DNA from: Candidatus Binatia bacterium
GTDB lineage: Bacteria > Desulfobacterota > Binatia > UBA9968
Direction of reading: 5' to 3'
DNA length: 44,703 nucleotides
NCBI GenBank assembly: GCA_036504975.1
Contig: DASXUF010000108.1
Location: 1 to 44,703 of the forward strand
This document shows positions 1 to 8,926 of the stretch, in pieces. Every line of letters begins with the position of its first letter. Position 1 is the stretch's first letter. The position numbers and the translations under genes were made by a program. The notes beneath the pieces were generated by a model that worked only from the letters and a program-made list of their open reading frames with translations, searched no databases and was not told where the DNA came from.

Positions 1-2
1 TC

Positions 3-665
3 GCCGCTTTCAAGCAAAAGCTCGAAGAGACGGAGAAAAAAGCTCAGGCGCTGAAGGCCGAGGCCGAGGAAAATCATCGCGATCTCCACACGGAGGCGTC
101 GGTTCTGAAGAAGAAGCTGGATGCCAAGATCGGCGATCTCGAAAAGCGACTGGAAGACCGCGGAAGTCTTTTAGAGAAGCGCAACGCTGAGATTGCGGCA
201 TTCAAACTCAAGGCGGAAGAGGCGGAGAAAAAAGCCCGGGCGCTAAAAATTCAAGCCGAGGAAGCTCAACGGAGTTTCCACGTCCAGGGAGCGGCCTTCA
301 AGAAAAAAGTGGAAGAAGGGTTGAATGCCAAGATCGACGAGCTGGAAAAGCGCTTGGAGGACAGGGAGACTCTTTTGCAGAAGCGCGCTGGAGAGATCGC
401 CGTTTTCAAGTCGAAGGCGGAAGAGGCTGAGAAGAAAGCGCATGCGCTGAAGATCCAGGCCGAGGAAGCCGAGCGCCATGCCCATACGGAGACTTCGGCC
501 CTCAAGAAAAAACTGGAGCAAGAGCTGAACGCCAAAATCGATGAGCTCGAAAAGCGCTTGGAGGACAGGGAGAGTCTTCTACAGAAGCGCGACGAAGTGA
601 TCGCCGCTTTCAAGTTAAGAGCGGAAGAGGCGGAGAAAAAAGCCCAGGCGCTGAAAAATCAGGGA
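3..665 (+). repeat. 204-bp in-frame tandem repeats inside the coiled-coil gene
   Basis: Equivalent codons for the AKIxxLEKRLEDR block begin at 123, 327 and 531, exactly 204 bp (68 codons) apart. The A(A/V)FK block recurs at 9, 201, 405 and 609; the first interval is 192 bp, so the first visible unit is four codons shorter. Copies are strongly similar at the DNA level, which points to recent duplication or homogenisation. The period keeps the reading frame. Confidence 0.85.
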
Positions 666-950
666 CAAAAAGATCGTCCAGTTTCCCAGGCTCAAGACGC
701 CAATCAGAAAAAGTCGCTGGAGCTGGAGCTGAAAGAAAAGATCCTGGAGCTCAAACAGCTCCAAGAACAAGTCAATCATAAAGACGGGCTTCTGAGCCTC
801 ATGGCCAAGCGCAATGCCGAGCTTGCAGATCTAAAATCAAAGGCGGATCAGAGAATCGATTTCTTGGAAGTTCAATTGCAGGAAAGTCAGCCAGTGCTCC
901 GTACCGAAGATTCCATCGCTCTTCAGAGCTACAAGCCTCGAGACAGCTAA
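3..950 (+). CDS. Tandem-repeat coiled-coil protein (3' part only)
   Basis: This is the C-terminal part of a gene that begins upstream of the window; the frame is open from the first base to the TAA at 948-950. The visible 315 residues are almost entirely charged heptad-like sequence rich in Glu, Lys, Ala and Leu, so a long alpha-helical coiled coil is predicted. Residues repeat in units of 68, each containing variants of KIDELEKRLEDRE, LLQKR and KAEEAEKKA; the last ~90 residues diverge and end the array. I see no enzymatic domain, membrane segment or Cys pair in the visible part. Such proteins are usually structural or scaffolding (cytoskeletal, polar, or the tail of a larger sensor protein); which applies cannot be decided without the missing N-terminus. 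The gene converges on the small Cys/His protein on the opposite strand. Confidence 0.8.
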   Translation, partial: AAFKQKLEETEKKAQALKAEAEENHRDLHTEASVLKKKLDAKIGDLEKRLEDRGSLLEKRNAEIAAFKLKAEEAEKKARALKIQAEEAQRSFHVQGAAFKKKVEEGLNAKIDELEKRLEDRETLLQKRAGEIAVFKSKAEEAEKKAHALKIQAEEAERHAHTETSALKKKLEQELNAKIDELEKRLEDRESLLQKRDEVIAAFKLRAEEAEKKAQALKNQGQKDRPVSQAQDANQKKSLELELKEKILELKQLQEQVNHKDGLLSLMAKRNAELADLKSKADQRIDFLEVQLQESQPVLRTEDSIALQSYKPRDS

Positions 951-1042
951 GACAGAAAGAACATCCCGCCATCGGGGCGGAACGAGCGCCTGTGCTTGTT
1001 CAAGACCTTGTGAGTTGGAGCCCGGGCGCTACGAAAATCAAT

Positions 1043-1621
1043 TCAAACCGGATGGGAATTCGCGCCCTTGTGGTTGGGTGGGGAAGCTATGGTTGTGGAG
1101 GAGAGGGCTTTGTCGATCTTCTCAAGGGACTCACCGACAAACGTTGTCCCGATCCTGCCTCGGACATATTCCAACGACTCTCTCATGATATTGCAGGCGG
1201 CCGCGATTCCCCCCAAACGCTCTTCCGCCTCCGCCACTCGGGCCGAGCAGCCTTCCTGGACCACCTGCAATTGGCTCCGTAATTCCTGTAGCTCTTCTTT
1301 TAAAAGTGCGTAAGGCTTCGGCGCAGACTTGTCGTGGGAGAGGCACTTTCCGCCACGATGCCACGTTAGAGCGGCACAGGCGCTGCAACGCAACTTCTCT
1401 TCCGTGCCGTCGCCGAAGCACGTAATGCAGCTTTGCTCCTTGTATAAGCTCCCATGGGAACAGACGCTGGCATCTTTCAGCTGAACTTTTAGCCGTTCAA
1501 TCTCGGCCACCAGCATGGGGACATCATTTTGTATCAAATTTTGCGCGTTTGAGCCTTGACCGAAGAGTTTGTTAACCTCCTCAACTCGGGCCTTGATCTC
1601 TTGAAGCTTTTTATCTTCCAT
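1043..1621 (-). CDS. Small coiled-coil protein with central Cys/His cluster, unknown
   Basis: This 192-residue protein belongs to no family I recognise. Residues ~1-50 are a predicted coiled coil (MEDKKLQEIKARVEEVNKLF onward). Residues ~54-95 hold a Cys/His-rich block: CSH, then CITC, then CSAC, then H-x4-C-x2-H. That is enough ligands for two zinc sites or a ribbon. Residues ~105-170 are a second coiled-coil segment. There is no signal peptide or membrane segment. The ATG is well supported: GGAGG (CCTCC at 1631-1635 on the plus strand) lies nine bases upstream. The gene ends about 90 bp from the stop of the convergent coiled-coil gene, so the two share a terminus but not a promoter. A smaller plus-strand frame over the same bases lacks comparable features and was left out. 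Confidence 0.65.
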   Translation of the reverse strand: MEDKKLQEIKARVEEVNKLFGQGSNAQNLIQNDVPMLVAEIERLKVQLKDASVCSHGSLYKEQSCITCFGDGTEEKLRCSACAALTWHRGGKCLSHDKSAPKPYALLKEELQELRSQLQVVQEGCSARVAEAEERLGGIAAACNIMRESLEYVRGRIGTTFVGESLEKIDKALSSTTIASPPNHKGANSHPV

Positions 1622-1839
1622 GGCTAATCGCCTCCGACGAGTGTCAGGCTTAGTTGACCCCCTAGGTTTTTAGGGTTCTTAACCTTAACGGATTTCGGCA
1701 CTCGTCCGCACATTTTTGATCATTTCTAAGGGGGTTCGCCCCTAATCGGCTTATGCAGCAAAGTCAGTGCCAAGAATCGCTAAGATTGGACCCCGGAAAA
1801 AAGCGGGTAAATAAAGTGACGTTGAAACCCCGCGATTGA

Positions 1840-4008
1840 ATGTTAGAATACGTCGGCATGGAATCGACAACTGGGTTTCCCGTCTTGCCCGAAAGAATCA
1901 GCGGCCTCGGCAAGTTGGCGTTCGATCTCTGGTGGACCTGGAATGAGGAAGGTCGCGAGGTATTTCGGCGACTCGACTATCACCTCTGGCGCTTAACCGA
2001 GCACAATCCGGTGCGCATGCTGCAGATGGTGCCGCGCGAGCGGCTGGAGCAGGCCGCCGCCGACGCTTCTTTTCTCGCCGTCTACGATTGCGCGATGGAG
2101 GCTCTCAAAAGAGCCTTGACGTCCGAAGATTCATGGTGGTCGCGTGGATATCCGCATCTGGCGAAGCGTCCGATCGCTTACTTCTCCGCGGAGTTTGCGC
2201 TTCATAATTCGTTGCCGATTTACGCCGGCGGCCTGGGCGTGCTTGCGGGCGATCTCTGCAAGGAAGCGAGCGACCTCGGTCTACCGCTTGTGGGCGTCGG
2301 TTTTATGTATCCCCAGGGGTATTTCCATCAGCAAATCTCCTCCGGGGGATGGCAGGAGGAGGTCTACGAGCAGTTGAACTGGCAACAGGCGCCGATCGAA
2401 CCGGCGCTGTCGTCCGACGGCAAGCCCTGCATCCTTCCGGTGCCGCTCGGCAACCGTTCGGTCCACGTCGCGGTGTGGCTCGTTCGCGTCGGCCGGGTGA
2501 AATTATATCTGCTCGACACCGACTTGGAAGAAAACTCTTCGTGGGACCGCGAGCTCTCGGCGCGGCTCTACGGCGGGGACCGAAGCACGCGCGTGCAGCA
2601 GGAAATCATCCTCGGCATCGGTGGCGTCCGGGCGCTCCGTGCGTTGGGTCAAGATCCGGTCGTGTGGCACCTCAACGAAGGGCACGCGGCGTTCGTGGTC
2701 TTGGAGCGCGCGCGCGAGATCGTGGAGCGCGGGGAGAGCTTCGACAAAGCGTTGGAACAAGTCCGCGGCACGACCGTGTTTACCACGCACACACCGGTCG
2801 CCGCCGGCCACGACGTCTATCCGATCGAGACGGTGGAGGCCAATCTAAAGATTTGCTGGGGGGCGCTCGATAAGTATCGCGAGGATTTCTTGAAACTCGG
2901 GACGTATAACAACGGCAGCGGGTCGATGTTTAACATGACGGCTCTGGCGCTTCGCGGCGCGGGTGCCGTCAACGGAGTGAGCCGCGTCCACGGGCGAGTG
3001 ACGCGCGACATGTGGGCGCCGGTCTGGCCCGGGACCGCGGAGAGCGATCGACCCGTGGAAGTGGTGACGAACGGCGTGCATGTGTCTACATGGATCGCGC
3101 CTGATATGGCCAAGCTCTTTGATCGCCACTTGGGCGCGGCTTGGCGCGGGGGCCACGATGAACCGGCCCTCTGGGACGGCATCTTGGCGATTCCCGACGA
3201 AGAGTTGTGGAATATTCGCCAGCAGCTCCGAAGTTACTTGATCGCCTTCATCCGCGAGCGCACCCGCCAGCTTTGGATGGAAGAGCGAGTGAGCGCAACG
3301 CGGGTCGTGGCGGCCGGCACTCTGCTCGATCCGACCGCGCTCACGATCGGCTTCGCCCGCCGCTCCACCGAATACAAGCGGCCCGAGCTTATCTTTCACG
3401 ATCCCAAGCGGCTGACGCGCATTCTTTTCGCGTTGAGAAAGCCGGTCCAGATCGTGTTTGCCGGCAAGGCCCATCCTGCGGACGATCGCGGCAAGTATTC
3501 CTTGCAGCGTCTCTACAAGCGCGCCGCCGATCCGTCGTTCGGCGGTCGCATCGCCTTCATCGAGGACTACGACGTGCACGTCGCGCACTTTCTCGTGCAA
3601 GGGTGCGACGTCTGGCTCAACACGCCGCGCCGGCCGTTCGAGGCGAGCGGGACGAGCGGCATGAAGGCGTCGATCAACGGCGTTCTCCATCTGAGCACCG
3701 GCGACGGCTGGTGGGTGGAAGGGTACACGGGCGCCAACGGATGGCTCATCGACGGCGGCCTCCCCGACGGCGATCCGTCCGCGGTGGATGCGGCGGAGGC
3801 CGACGCGCTCTACCGGTTGTTGGAAGAAGAGGTGGTGCCCAACTTCTATGAACGCGACTCCGAGAATATTCCGCGGCGCTGGGTGCGAATGGTGAAGGAA
3901 GCGATCCGCACGGTGACGCCGCACTTCAGCGCCCGCCGCATGCTGAAGCAATACGCGGACGAAATGTACGCGCCGGCGGCCGATCGGGCGGTGGCGCAGT
4001 CCTCTTAG
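1840..4008 (+). CDS. glgP: Alpha-glucan (glycogen) phosphorylase, GT35
   Basis: The product phosphorolyses alpha-1,4-glucans to glucose-1-phosphate in the cytoplasm using pyridoxal phosphate. It is 722 residues long, as in the shorter bacterial/archaeal type with an N-terminal DUF3417-like region (DLWWTWNEEGREVFRRLD near residue 30) rather than the ~830-residue E. coli type. The catalytic core includes AYFSAEFALHNSLPIYAGGL (about residue 113) and WHLNEGHAAF. The PLP-binding Lys sits in SGTSGMKAS at about residue 609. Neither the ATG at 1840 nor the in-frame ATG at 1858 has a clear ribosome site, so the start is uncertain by six residues. A GH15 glucoamylase lies 6 kb downstream on the same strand. 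The two could both act on storage glucan, but they are not in one operon. Confidence 0.95.
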   Translation: MLEYVGMESTTGFPVLPERISGLGKLAFDLWWTWNEEGREVFRRLDYHLWRLTEHNPVRMLQMVPRERLEQAAADASFLAVYDCAMEALKRALTSEDSWWSRGYPHLAKRPIAYFSAEFALHNSLPIYAGGLGVLAGDLCKEASDLGLPLVGVGFMYPQGYFHQQISSGGWQEEVYEQLNWQQAPIEPALSSDGKPCILPVPLGNRSVHVAVWLVRVGRVKLYLLDTDLEENSSWDRELSARLYGGDRSTRVQQEIILGIGGVRALRALGQDPVVWHLNEGHAAFVVLERAREIVERGESFDKALEQVRGTTVFTTHTPVAAGHDVYPIETVEANLKICWGALDKYREDFLKLGTYNNGSGSMFNMTALALRGAGAVNGVSRVHGRVTRDMWAPVWPGTAESDRPVEVVTNGVHVSTWIAPDMAKLFDRHLGAAWRGGHDEPALWDGILAIPDEELWNIRQQLRSYLIAFIRERTRQLWMEERVSATRVVAAGTLLDPTALTIGFARRSTEYKRPELIFHDPKRLTRILFALRKPVQIVFAGKAHPADDRGKYSLQRLYKRAADPSFGGRIAFIEDYDVHVAHFLVQGCDVWLNTPRRPFEASGTSGMKASINGVLHLSTGDGWWVEGYTGANGWLIDGGLPDGDPSAVDAAEADALYRLLEEEVVPNFYERDSENIPRRWVRMVKEAIRTVTPHFSARRMLKQYADEMYAPAADRAVAQSS

Positions 4009-4038
4009 CTAGGATCGCGCCGTCTATCTCTTAAGCTC

Positions 4039-4332
4039 CTATTTCTTCAACTCCCGACTCAGGCGTTTCAGCAATTCGTTGAACCGGCGCTGCATGGCGA
4101 TCATCTGCTCGCGCATGTGGAGCGCGACTTCGGCGCCTTCGAGATTGACGCCCATCTCTTCGATGAGGAGATGCGCGACGCGGATGCGATCGACCTCTTC
4201 CAGCGGATAGAGCTTCTGGCGGTCGCGCACGATGGGAGTGATGAGGCTCTCCTGTTCCAGGCGCCGGATGAAGTCCTCGTCGACGCAGCAGAGGTCGATG
4301 ATTTCCGCGATGCGAAGGTATTTTCGTGCCAT
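4039..4332 (-). CDS. CbpM-like MerR-fold chaperone modulator
   Basis: This 97-residue protein starts with a MerR-like helix-turn-helix (YLRIAEIIDLCCVDEDFIRRLEQ), continues with a RDRQKLYPLEEVDRIRVAHLL segment and ends in a basic amphipathic helix. CbpM proteins have this fold and bind the J-domain of CbpA to restrain it. The gene follows the J-protein gene on the same strand with only 14 bp between them, the usual cbpA-cbpM order, so co-transcription is expected. A related alternative is an HspR-type repressor of heat-shock genes. The partner gene and small size favour CbpM, though a DNA-binding role is not excluded. Confidence 0.8.
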   Translation of the reverse strand: MARKYLRIAEIIDLCCVDEDFIRRLEQESLITPIVRDRQKLYPLEEVDRIRVAHLLIEEMGVNLEGAEVALHMREQMIAMQRRFNELLKRLSRELKK

Positions 4333-4346
4333 GGTTGGCTCTCGTT

Positions 4347-5312
4347 CTATAGCCGCAAGTTTTTACGTACGTCTTCGTCGTAAGCCTGGTCGACTTTCTC
4401 CACCGCTTCCCGGGGCACGCCGTTCTTCGGCACCTGAACCATCAGCCGCAGATATAAATCTCCGGCCGGCGATTTCCCGTGCGCGGGCACTCCCTTGCCT
4501 TTGACGCGCAGAAGCTGGCCGCTCTGCGCGCCCGGCGGAATTTTTACTTTTACCGGGCCGGTCGGCGTTGGCACTTCGACGGTCGCGCCGCGGATCGCTT
4601 CGCCGATGGTAATCGGGAGGTCCATTGTGAGATCTCTGCCTTCCCGCGTGAGCAGGGGATGGGGCCTGATTCGCGGAGTGATGTAGAGATCCCCCGGCGG
4701 TCCGCCGCGAACGCCGGGTCCGCCTTTTCCCGGGATCCGGATGCGCCTCCCGGTTTCCGCTCCCGGCGGTATGTTGACGCGAATCGTTTCCGGCTGCGCG
4801 TTGCCCGCGCCGTCGGGACGCTGCAGCGACAGCGCGGTTTGAAAGCCGCGCACGGCATCGAGAAAGTCGATGTCCATCGCCGCTTCGATATCCTGGCCCT
4901 GCACGGGACCGGTTTGCGTTTGGCGGCGGCCTCTCCCGAATATACCACCGAGATCGCCGAAGATGTCGCCGAGATCGTTGATGTCGAATTCCTGCGCGCT
5001 GAAGCCGCCACCGTACGATCCGCCTGTACGGGAAGCCTGCTCCTGCCACTGCTTGTAAGTCCGGGCTTTGTCCGCGTCAAATCCGGAAGCGAGCCCGGCC
5101 TCGCCGAACTCGTCGTAGAGTTTGCGCTTCTCGGGATCGCTTAGGACGTCGTGCGCCGCGGAGATGTCTTTGAATTTCGCTTCGGCTTCTTTGTTCCCCG
5201 GATTAATGTCGGGGTGATACTTACGCGCGAGCTTGCGGTACACCTTGCGGATTTCGTCCTGAGATGCGCCGCGCTCGACGCCCAAAATTTTGTAAAAGTC
5301 ACGTTCGGCCAT
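4347..5312 (-). CDS. cbpA: CbpA-type J-domain co-chaperone (DnaJ family, no zinc finger)
   Basis: This 321-residue class II J-protein stimulates the ATPase of a DnaK-type Hsp70 and delivers unfolded substrates. The J-domain occupies residues 1-70 with the diagnostic HPD at 33-35. A Gly/Phe-rich linker follows (about residues 95-130). Two beta-barrel client-binding domains follow, with [20 protein letters not shown] and [19 protein letters not shown]. The four CxxCxGxG zinc repeats of true DnaJ are absent, which fits CbpA. Base 5312 begins an ATG without a strong ribosome site. The stop lies 14 bp before the cbpM-like gene. The operon's upstream neighbour (an MFS gene) is on the same strand about 55 bp away. 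Confidence 0.93.
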   Translation of the reverse strand: MAERDFYKILGVERGASQDEIRKVYRKLARKYHPDINPGNKEAEAKFKDISAAHDVLSDPEKRKLYDEFGEAGLASGFDADKARTYKQWQEQASRTGGSYGGGFSAQEFDINDLGDIFGDLGGIFGRGRRQTQTGPVQGQDIEAAMDIDFLDAVRGFQTALSLQRPDGAGNAQPETIRVNIPPGAETGRRIRIPGKGGPGVRGGPPGDLYITPRIRPHPLLTREGRDLTMDLPITIGEAIRGATVEVPTPTGPVKVKIPPGAQSGQLLRVKGKGVPAHGKSPAGDLYLRLMVQVPKNGVPREAVEKVDQAYDEDVRKNLRL

Positions 5313-5367
5313 CTTTGTAAAGATAATGCTAAATCGGCGGGTTGCAAGAGGAAAGCTGCCGATCCGC

Positions 5368-6567
5368 TTAGTTTCTCTTCGGCAGCAGGACGGCCATCAG
5401 GACGACGCTGATGATAGAAAGAACGCCGAGCAGCCAAAAAATCGTCGGGATGCTCGTCGCGACGAGAAGAATACCGACGAGAGTCGTGGAAAGAGTCTTC
5501 GATACCTGCTGGAGCAATCGGTCGAACGAAATGATTCCGCCGCGCAGCTCGGCGGGCGCGTTTTGCGTGAGCAGGCTCTTCTGCATCGGCGAGATCACGC
5601 CGTTGCCCAGGCCGTAGAAGAACAGCACGGCGCCGACGAGCCAGACTCCGGGCATGAACGGCACGGCGACCATCGCGATGCCGCAGACGACGAAAGCGAT
5701 AAAAAGCAGTTTGGCTTTGTCCCGCCCCGCCGCCAACCTTCCTGCCTGGCTCGCGGTCAGCATCGCGCCGGTGGAAAAGAAAACGTAGAGAAGCCCGGCG
5801 GTCGCCGTCGAGACCGAATGCGTGCGCACGACGAAAAGAGGCAAGTAGGTGAGAAATCCGTAGTCGAGAAAAAATCTCAGGAAGCCGCCGCAAAACGCGA
5901 CCATCAAGCGCGGGTGGCGCGTGAGGCGGAACATGTCTTTGAGATACTTCCAGTTGTCGTCGTGATGGGTCCCTTTAGTTTCGGGCATCCACAAGAGGCA
6001 GCATAGTCCCATAGGCACGGCGAGGAAATAAAGGAGAAACGGCCAGAACCATGCGATAGCGGCGAGGATACCGCCGAGCGGCGGCAAAATAAGATAGCCG
6101 ACGCGGTCGATGAAAACCTTCAGGCCCTGGCCGCCGATTTCGTAGTCTCCTTCGAGAAGGTCGCCGATCAGAACAATGGTCAGCGGGATCACCGCGCTGA
6201 AACCGATTCCTTGAATGGCGCGGAACGTGAGAAGCCAGCCGAACGTCGGCGCGAACGCCATCGCGGCGCCGCTGAGACCGAAGAGAATCAGTCCCCACGC
6301 CAGCAGATGGCGCCGGCCGTAAAGGTCCGCCATGATTCCGAAGATCGGCGACAGGACGATCGCCGGCCCCGTGAAGACGGTCATGATCAGCGCCAAGGCC
6401 GAGTCGCTGATGGCGAACGGCTCGATCAGAGCGGGAAGGGCCGGTTGGATGAAGTTGAAGCCCATCATCAGCGCCAAGCTCGAGCCGTAGACGAGCGCGA
6501 GCGCCCTGCGCTTTTCGGGCGAGAGTTCTCCCAGGCCGAAGACGGTCGCGATGGAAGGCGCGCGCAT
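5368..6567 (-). CDS. MFS transporter (12-TM exporter type)
   Basis: This 399-residue integral membrane protein has about twelve hydrophobic helices. The MFS motif A variant [11 protein letters not shown] lies between TM2 and TM3, and [22 protein letters not shown] lies in TM4, as in drug-proton antiporters. A second-half motif-like segment ([11 protein letters not shown]) follows TM8. The substrate cannot be read from the sequence; the TM4 signature favours efflux. It lies upstream of the cbpA-like gene on the same strand and may be transcribed with it. The ATG at 6567 has only a weak ribosome site. The divergent neighbour is the ornithine-cyclodeaminase-family gene. Confidence 0.88.
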   Translation of the reverse strand: MRAPSIATVFGLGELSPEKRRALALVYGSSLALMMGFNFIQPALPALIEPFAISDSALALIMTVFTGPAIVLSPIFGIMADLYGRRHLLAWGLILFGLSGAAMAFAPTFGWLLTFRAIQGIGFSAVIPLTIVLIGDLLEGDYEIGGQGLKVFIDRVGYLILPPLGGILAAIAWFWPFLLYFLAVPMGLCCLLWMPETKGTHHDDNWKYLKDMFRLTRHPRLMVAFCGGFLRFFLDYGFLTYLPLFVVRTHSVSTATAGLLYVFFSTGAMLTASQAGRLAAGRDKAKLLFIAFVVCGIAMVAVPFMPGVWLVGAVLFFYGLGNGVISPMQKSLLTQNAPAELRGGIISFDRLLQQVSKTLSTTLVGILLVATSIPTIFWLLGVLSIISVVLMAVLLPKRN

Positions 6568-6684
6568 GAACGGAAGGTAAACTAGACGCAGCGGTGAGTC
6601 AATGAACTTTTGTTCGCGAGCGCGTTCTTTGACTGAAACGATGATCCATAGTAAGGAAGCCTCGACTCGAAGGAGGATGACGCT

Positions 6685-7764
6685 ATGATTTTATTGCTTG
6701 GTCCGGACGACATCACCGGCCTCATCACGATGAAGGAAGCCGTGGAAGCGATGGAGCAGGGGCTCAAAGATTGGGCCGGGAATCGTGAGCTCGGCGCGTT
6801 GCGCCGGCGCGTGCATGCTCCGTCGGGCGCGCGAGTGACGGTCCATCAGGGCGCCCCAGCCTCGGCCGGGGTAACAGGATTGCTCACCCATTGCGAGCAG
6901 GTGGTTATCCATGCCGACGGCCGGCAGACCTATGCCGTGCGCGGCCGTCCGGTGCGCGTGATTTACAATGCGGATAACTCGGAGCTTCTCGCCGTGACGA
7001 TCGGCGAGGTGAGAGTGCGCGAGCTTCCGGAGGTCAACAATGTAGCGACCGTTCCCACAGCCTCGGCGACGGCGGTGGGAGTGAAGCTGCTCGCGCGCAA
7101 GAATTCGCGCCGCATCGGCATTCTGGGTTCCGGGGGACAGGCCCGCTGCCAGCTTGTGGCCTGCAAGGCGGTGCTTCCCGGGTTGGAGGAAGCCAAGGTC
7201 TATAGTCCCACGCCTGAGAACCGCGCGAAATTTGCGGCGGAGATGACCGAGCTTCTCGACATCGAAGTCCGGCCGGTCGGAAGCACGCGGGAAGCGATCC
7301 AGGGCGTCGACGTTCTTCTCTCGGTTACAAACGCGAACGTTCCTACTTTCGACGGCAACTGGCTGGAGCCGGGAATGCATCTCTGCTCGATCGTTTCGAG
7401 CAATATCGGGCTCCTCCGCGGGGGTTTCATCAGGCAAAAACGGCGGGAAGTCGACGACGCGACGCTGAAGCGCGCCGATATCATTGCGTGCAATTCAAAA
7501 GAGCAGGAAAGGCTGGACGAGCCCGGGATTCTCTGGGATCCCATTCAGCAGGGAATCATCTCATGGGAGAAGGTGTGGGATTTCATGGATCTGCTCAGCG
7601 GCCAAGTGCCGGGCCGGATCAGCGAGCGGCAAATCAGCTTCTTCAAGAACAACGCTTCCTGGGGCGTCGGCGATCAGGCGATCGGCGCGCTTCTTTACCG
7701 GCGCGCTCTGGAGCGGGGAATCGGAACCAGGCTCCCGATCGACGGCGCCGAGTACCGGGAATAA
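6685..7764 (+). CDS. Ornithine cyclodeaminase / mu-crystallin family enzyme
   Basis: This 359-residue NAD(P)-dependent enzyme belongs to the OCD/mu-crystallin family, which includes ornithine cyclodeaminase, alanine dehydrogenase of the archaeal type and ketimine reductases. The Rossmann motif GILGSGGQA lies near residue 148. The substrate-pocket region upstream (RRRVHAPSGARVTVHQGAPA) differs from well-studied ornithine cyclodeaminases, so the substrate is open. The ATG at 6685 is well placed behind AAGGAGG. The gene is followed by the nadA promoter after only 7 bp and looks monocistronic. In this sort of genome the family is often expanded in amino- and imino-acid catabolism, so the precise reaction is not assigned. 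Confidence 0.88.
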   Translation: MILLLGPDDITGLITMKEAVEAMEQGLKDWAGNRELGALRRRVHAPSGARVTVHQGAPASAGVTGLLTHCEQVVIHADGRQTYAVRGRPVRVIYNADNSELLAVTIGEVRVRELPEVNNVATVPTASATAVGVKLLARKNSRRIGILGSGGQARCQLVACKAVLPGLEEAKVYSPTPENRAKFAAEMTELLDIEVRPVGSTREAIQGVDVLLSVTNANVPTFDGNWLEPGMHLCSIVSSNIGLLRGGFIRQKRREVDDATLKRADIIACNSKEQERLDEPGILWDPIQQGIISWEKVWDFMDLLSGQVPGRISERQISFFKNNASWGVGDQAIGALLYRRALERGIGTRLPIDGAEYRE

Positions 7765-7771
7765 ACCTCTC

Positions 7772-7801
7772 TTGACAGCCCTCCGCCTTCGTGTAAAGAA
7801 T
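7772..7801 (+). promoter_or_regulatory. Sigma-70-like promoter for nadA
   Basis: A perfect TTGACA at 7772-7777 is followed, after 18 bp, by AAGAAT at 7796-7801 (or TAAAGA at 7794-7799 with a 16-bp gap). The -10 match is modest. It lies directly in front of nadA and is overlapped by palindromes that could be operators. Confidence 0.55.
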
Positions 7802-7829
7802 ACACCAAACTAGTGTAATTTTTACGCTA
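7791..7829. promoter_or_regulatory. Two similar palindromes over the nadA promoter (candidate repressor operators)
   Basis: Palindrome 1 (7791-7805) has arms GTGTA and TACAC around five bases. Palindrome 2 (7811-7829) has arms TAGTGTAA and TTACGCTA around TTT, with one mismatched pair. Both contain GTGTAA or its near complement. Their centres (7798 and 7820) are 22 bp apart, about two helical turns. Palindrome 1 covers the -10 region, so occupancy should block transcription. NAD-biosynthesis genes are known to be controlled by repressors such as NadR, NiaR, NrtR and NadQ. I cannot say which family would bind here. Confidence 0.5.
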
Positions 7830-7847
7830 ACTCGCGGAGGCCAGGGC

Positions 7848-8864
7848 ATGGAATCGTCGCTTTACGTCGAACAAAAAAATCCGCGCGAGCTTTACGAGCA
7901 CCTCGCGCGTCTGGAAGATGCGCATGCCTACACTCCCGAGAGCTGCGAACAATTCGCCGGGCAGATCCGGGAAATCCACCGGCTCAAGAAGCAACGCAAC
8001 GCCGTGATCCTCGCCCACAATTACCAGAGGCCGGAGATCTTCGAGGTAGCGGACTTCATCGGCGATTCGCTGGAGTTGGCACGGCAAGCGACTCGAATCG
8101 ACGCCGACCTCATCGTTTTTTGCGGCGTCCATTTCATGGCCGAGAGCGCGAAGATATTGAACCCGGAGAAGACCGTGCTGCTGCCGGATCTTCGCGCCGG
8201 CTGTTCGCTCGCCGACAGCGTCACGGCCGAGCGCCTCGCCGAGCGCAAAGAAGAGCTGCGTCGGCTCTATCCCGATCTGGCCGTGGTGAGCTACGTCAAC
8301 ACGACCGCGGACGTGAAAGCGGAATCGGACGCTTGCTGCACCTCGTCGAACGCTGCAAAAGTCGTCAATGCCTTGCCCAACCGGCACATTCTTTTCGTCC
8401 CGGACGAGAACCTCGCGCGCTACGTGCAGCAGAACAGCGACAAGACAATCATCGCCGGGGACGGCAACTGCTACGTCCATCATCAAATCACGCCGGATGA
8501 GATCATGAACGTCAAAGAGAAGCTCCCGCACGTCAAAGTTCTCGTCCATCCGGAGTGCCGCGCGGACGTTCTGGCGCTGGCAGACGCCGTCTTGAGCACC
8601 AGCGGCATGGTCCAGTACGCGACGGAGAGCGCGGCTTCTGAGTTTCTGGTCGTGACCGAATGCGGCCTGTCCGACCGGCTGCTGCTCGAACTGCCCGAGA
8701 AGAAATTCTACAAAGCCTGCAAGCTCTGCCGCTACATGAAGATGATCACGCTGGAAGATACCCTTGATTCTCTGCAGCGCATGCGCTACGAGATCACCCT
8801 CGACGAAGACGTTCGCGCCCGCGCCGAAGTGGCGCTCAGAAAAATGTTCGAGCTCGGCCGATAG
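7848..8864 (+). CDS. nadA: Quinolinate synthase A
   Basis: NadA condenses iminoaspartate with dihydroxyacetone phosphate to quinolinate, the first committed intermediate of NAD, in the cytoplasm with a [4Fe-4S] cluster. The protein is 338 residues. It shows AVILAHNYQRPEIFEVADFI (about residue 50), DLRAGCSLAD, SYVNTTADVKAESDACCTSS and VHPEC. The cluster Cys residues lie in GCSLAD, TECGLSD and near the C-terminus in KACKLCRYMK. The ATG at 7848 follows GGAGG with eight bases between. The gene stands alone: nadB and nadC are not in the window. Candidate operators upstream suggest control by NAD status. Confidence 0.96.
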   Translation: MESSLYVEQKNPRELYEHLARLEDAHAYTPESCEQFAGQIREIHRLKKQRNAVILAHNYQRPEIFEVADFIGDSLELARQATRIDADLIVFCGVHFMAESAKILNPEKTVLLPDLRAGCSLADSVTAERLAERKEELRRLYPDLAVVSYVNTTADVKAESDACCTSSNAAKVVNALPNRHILFVPDENLARYVQQNSDKTIIAGDGNCYVHHQITPDEIMNVKEKLPHVKVLVHPECRADVLALADAVLSTSGMVQYATESAASEFLVVTECGLSDRLLLELPEKKFYKACKLCRYMKMITLEDTLDSLQRMRYEITLDEDVRARAEVALRKMFELGR

Positions 8865-8898
8865 CCCGCCTGCTTTTTCAGGAAATGCGGCCGGGCCC

Positions 8899-8926
8899 TT
8901 GACAGACGATCGCGTTGGTATATGAA
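8899..8926 (+). promoter_or_regulatory. Sigma-70-like promoter for the DsrE-like operon
   Basis: TTGACA (8899-8904) is a perfect -35. TATGAA (8921-8926) follows after 16 bp as a 4/6 match to the -10. The first DsrE-like gene starts 60 bp downstream, and nadA ends 34 bp upstream, so the operon has its own promoter. Confidence 0.6.

Noticed and set aside
3-665. CRISPR-like array
   Set aside because: The 204-bp units are contiguous, in frame and protein-coding; there are no short repeats with unique spacers.
1728-1744. Hairpin AGGGG/CCCCT upstream of glgP as a terminator
   Set aside because: Only five pairs, no T-run, and not placed at the end of either flanking gene.
2845-3951. Long minus-strand frame (368 codons) opposite glgP
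   Set aside because: It is an antisense shadow of a strongly conserved phosphorylase; its product is Arg/Pro/His-rich without family motifs.
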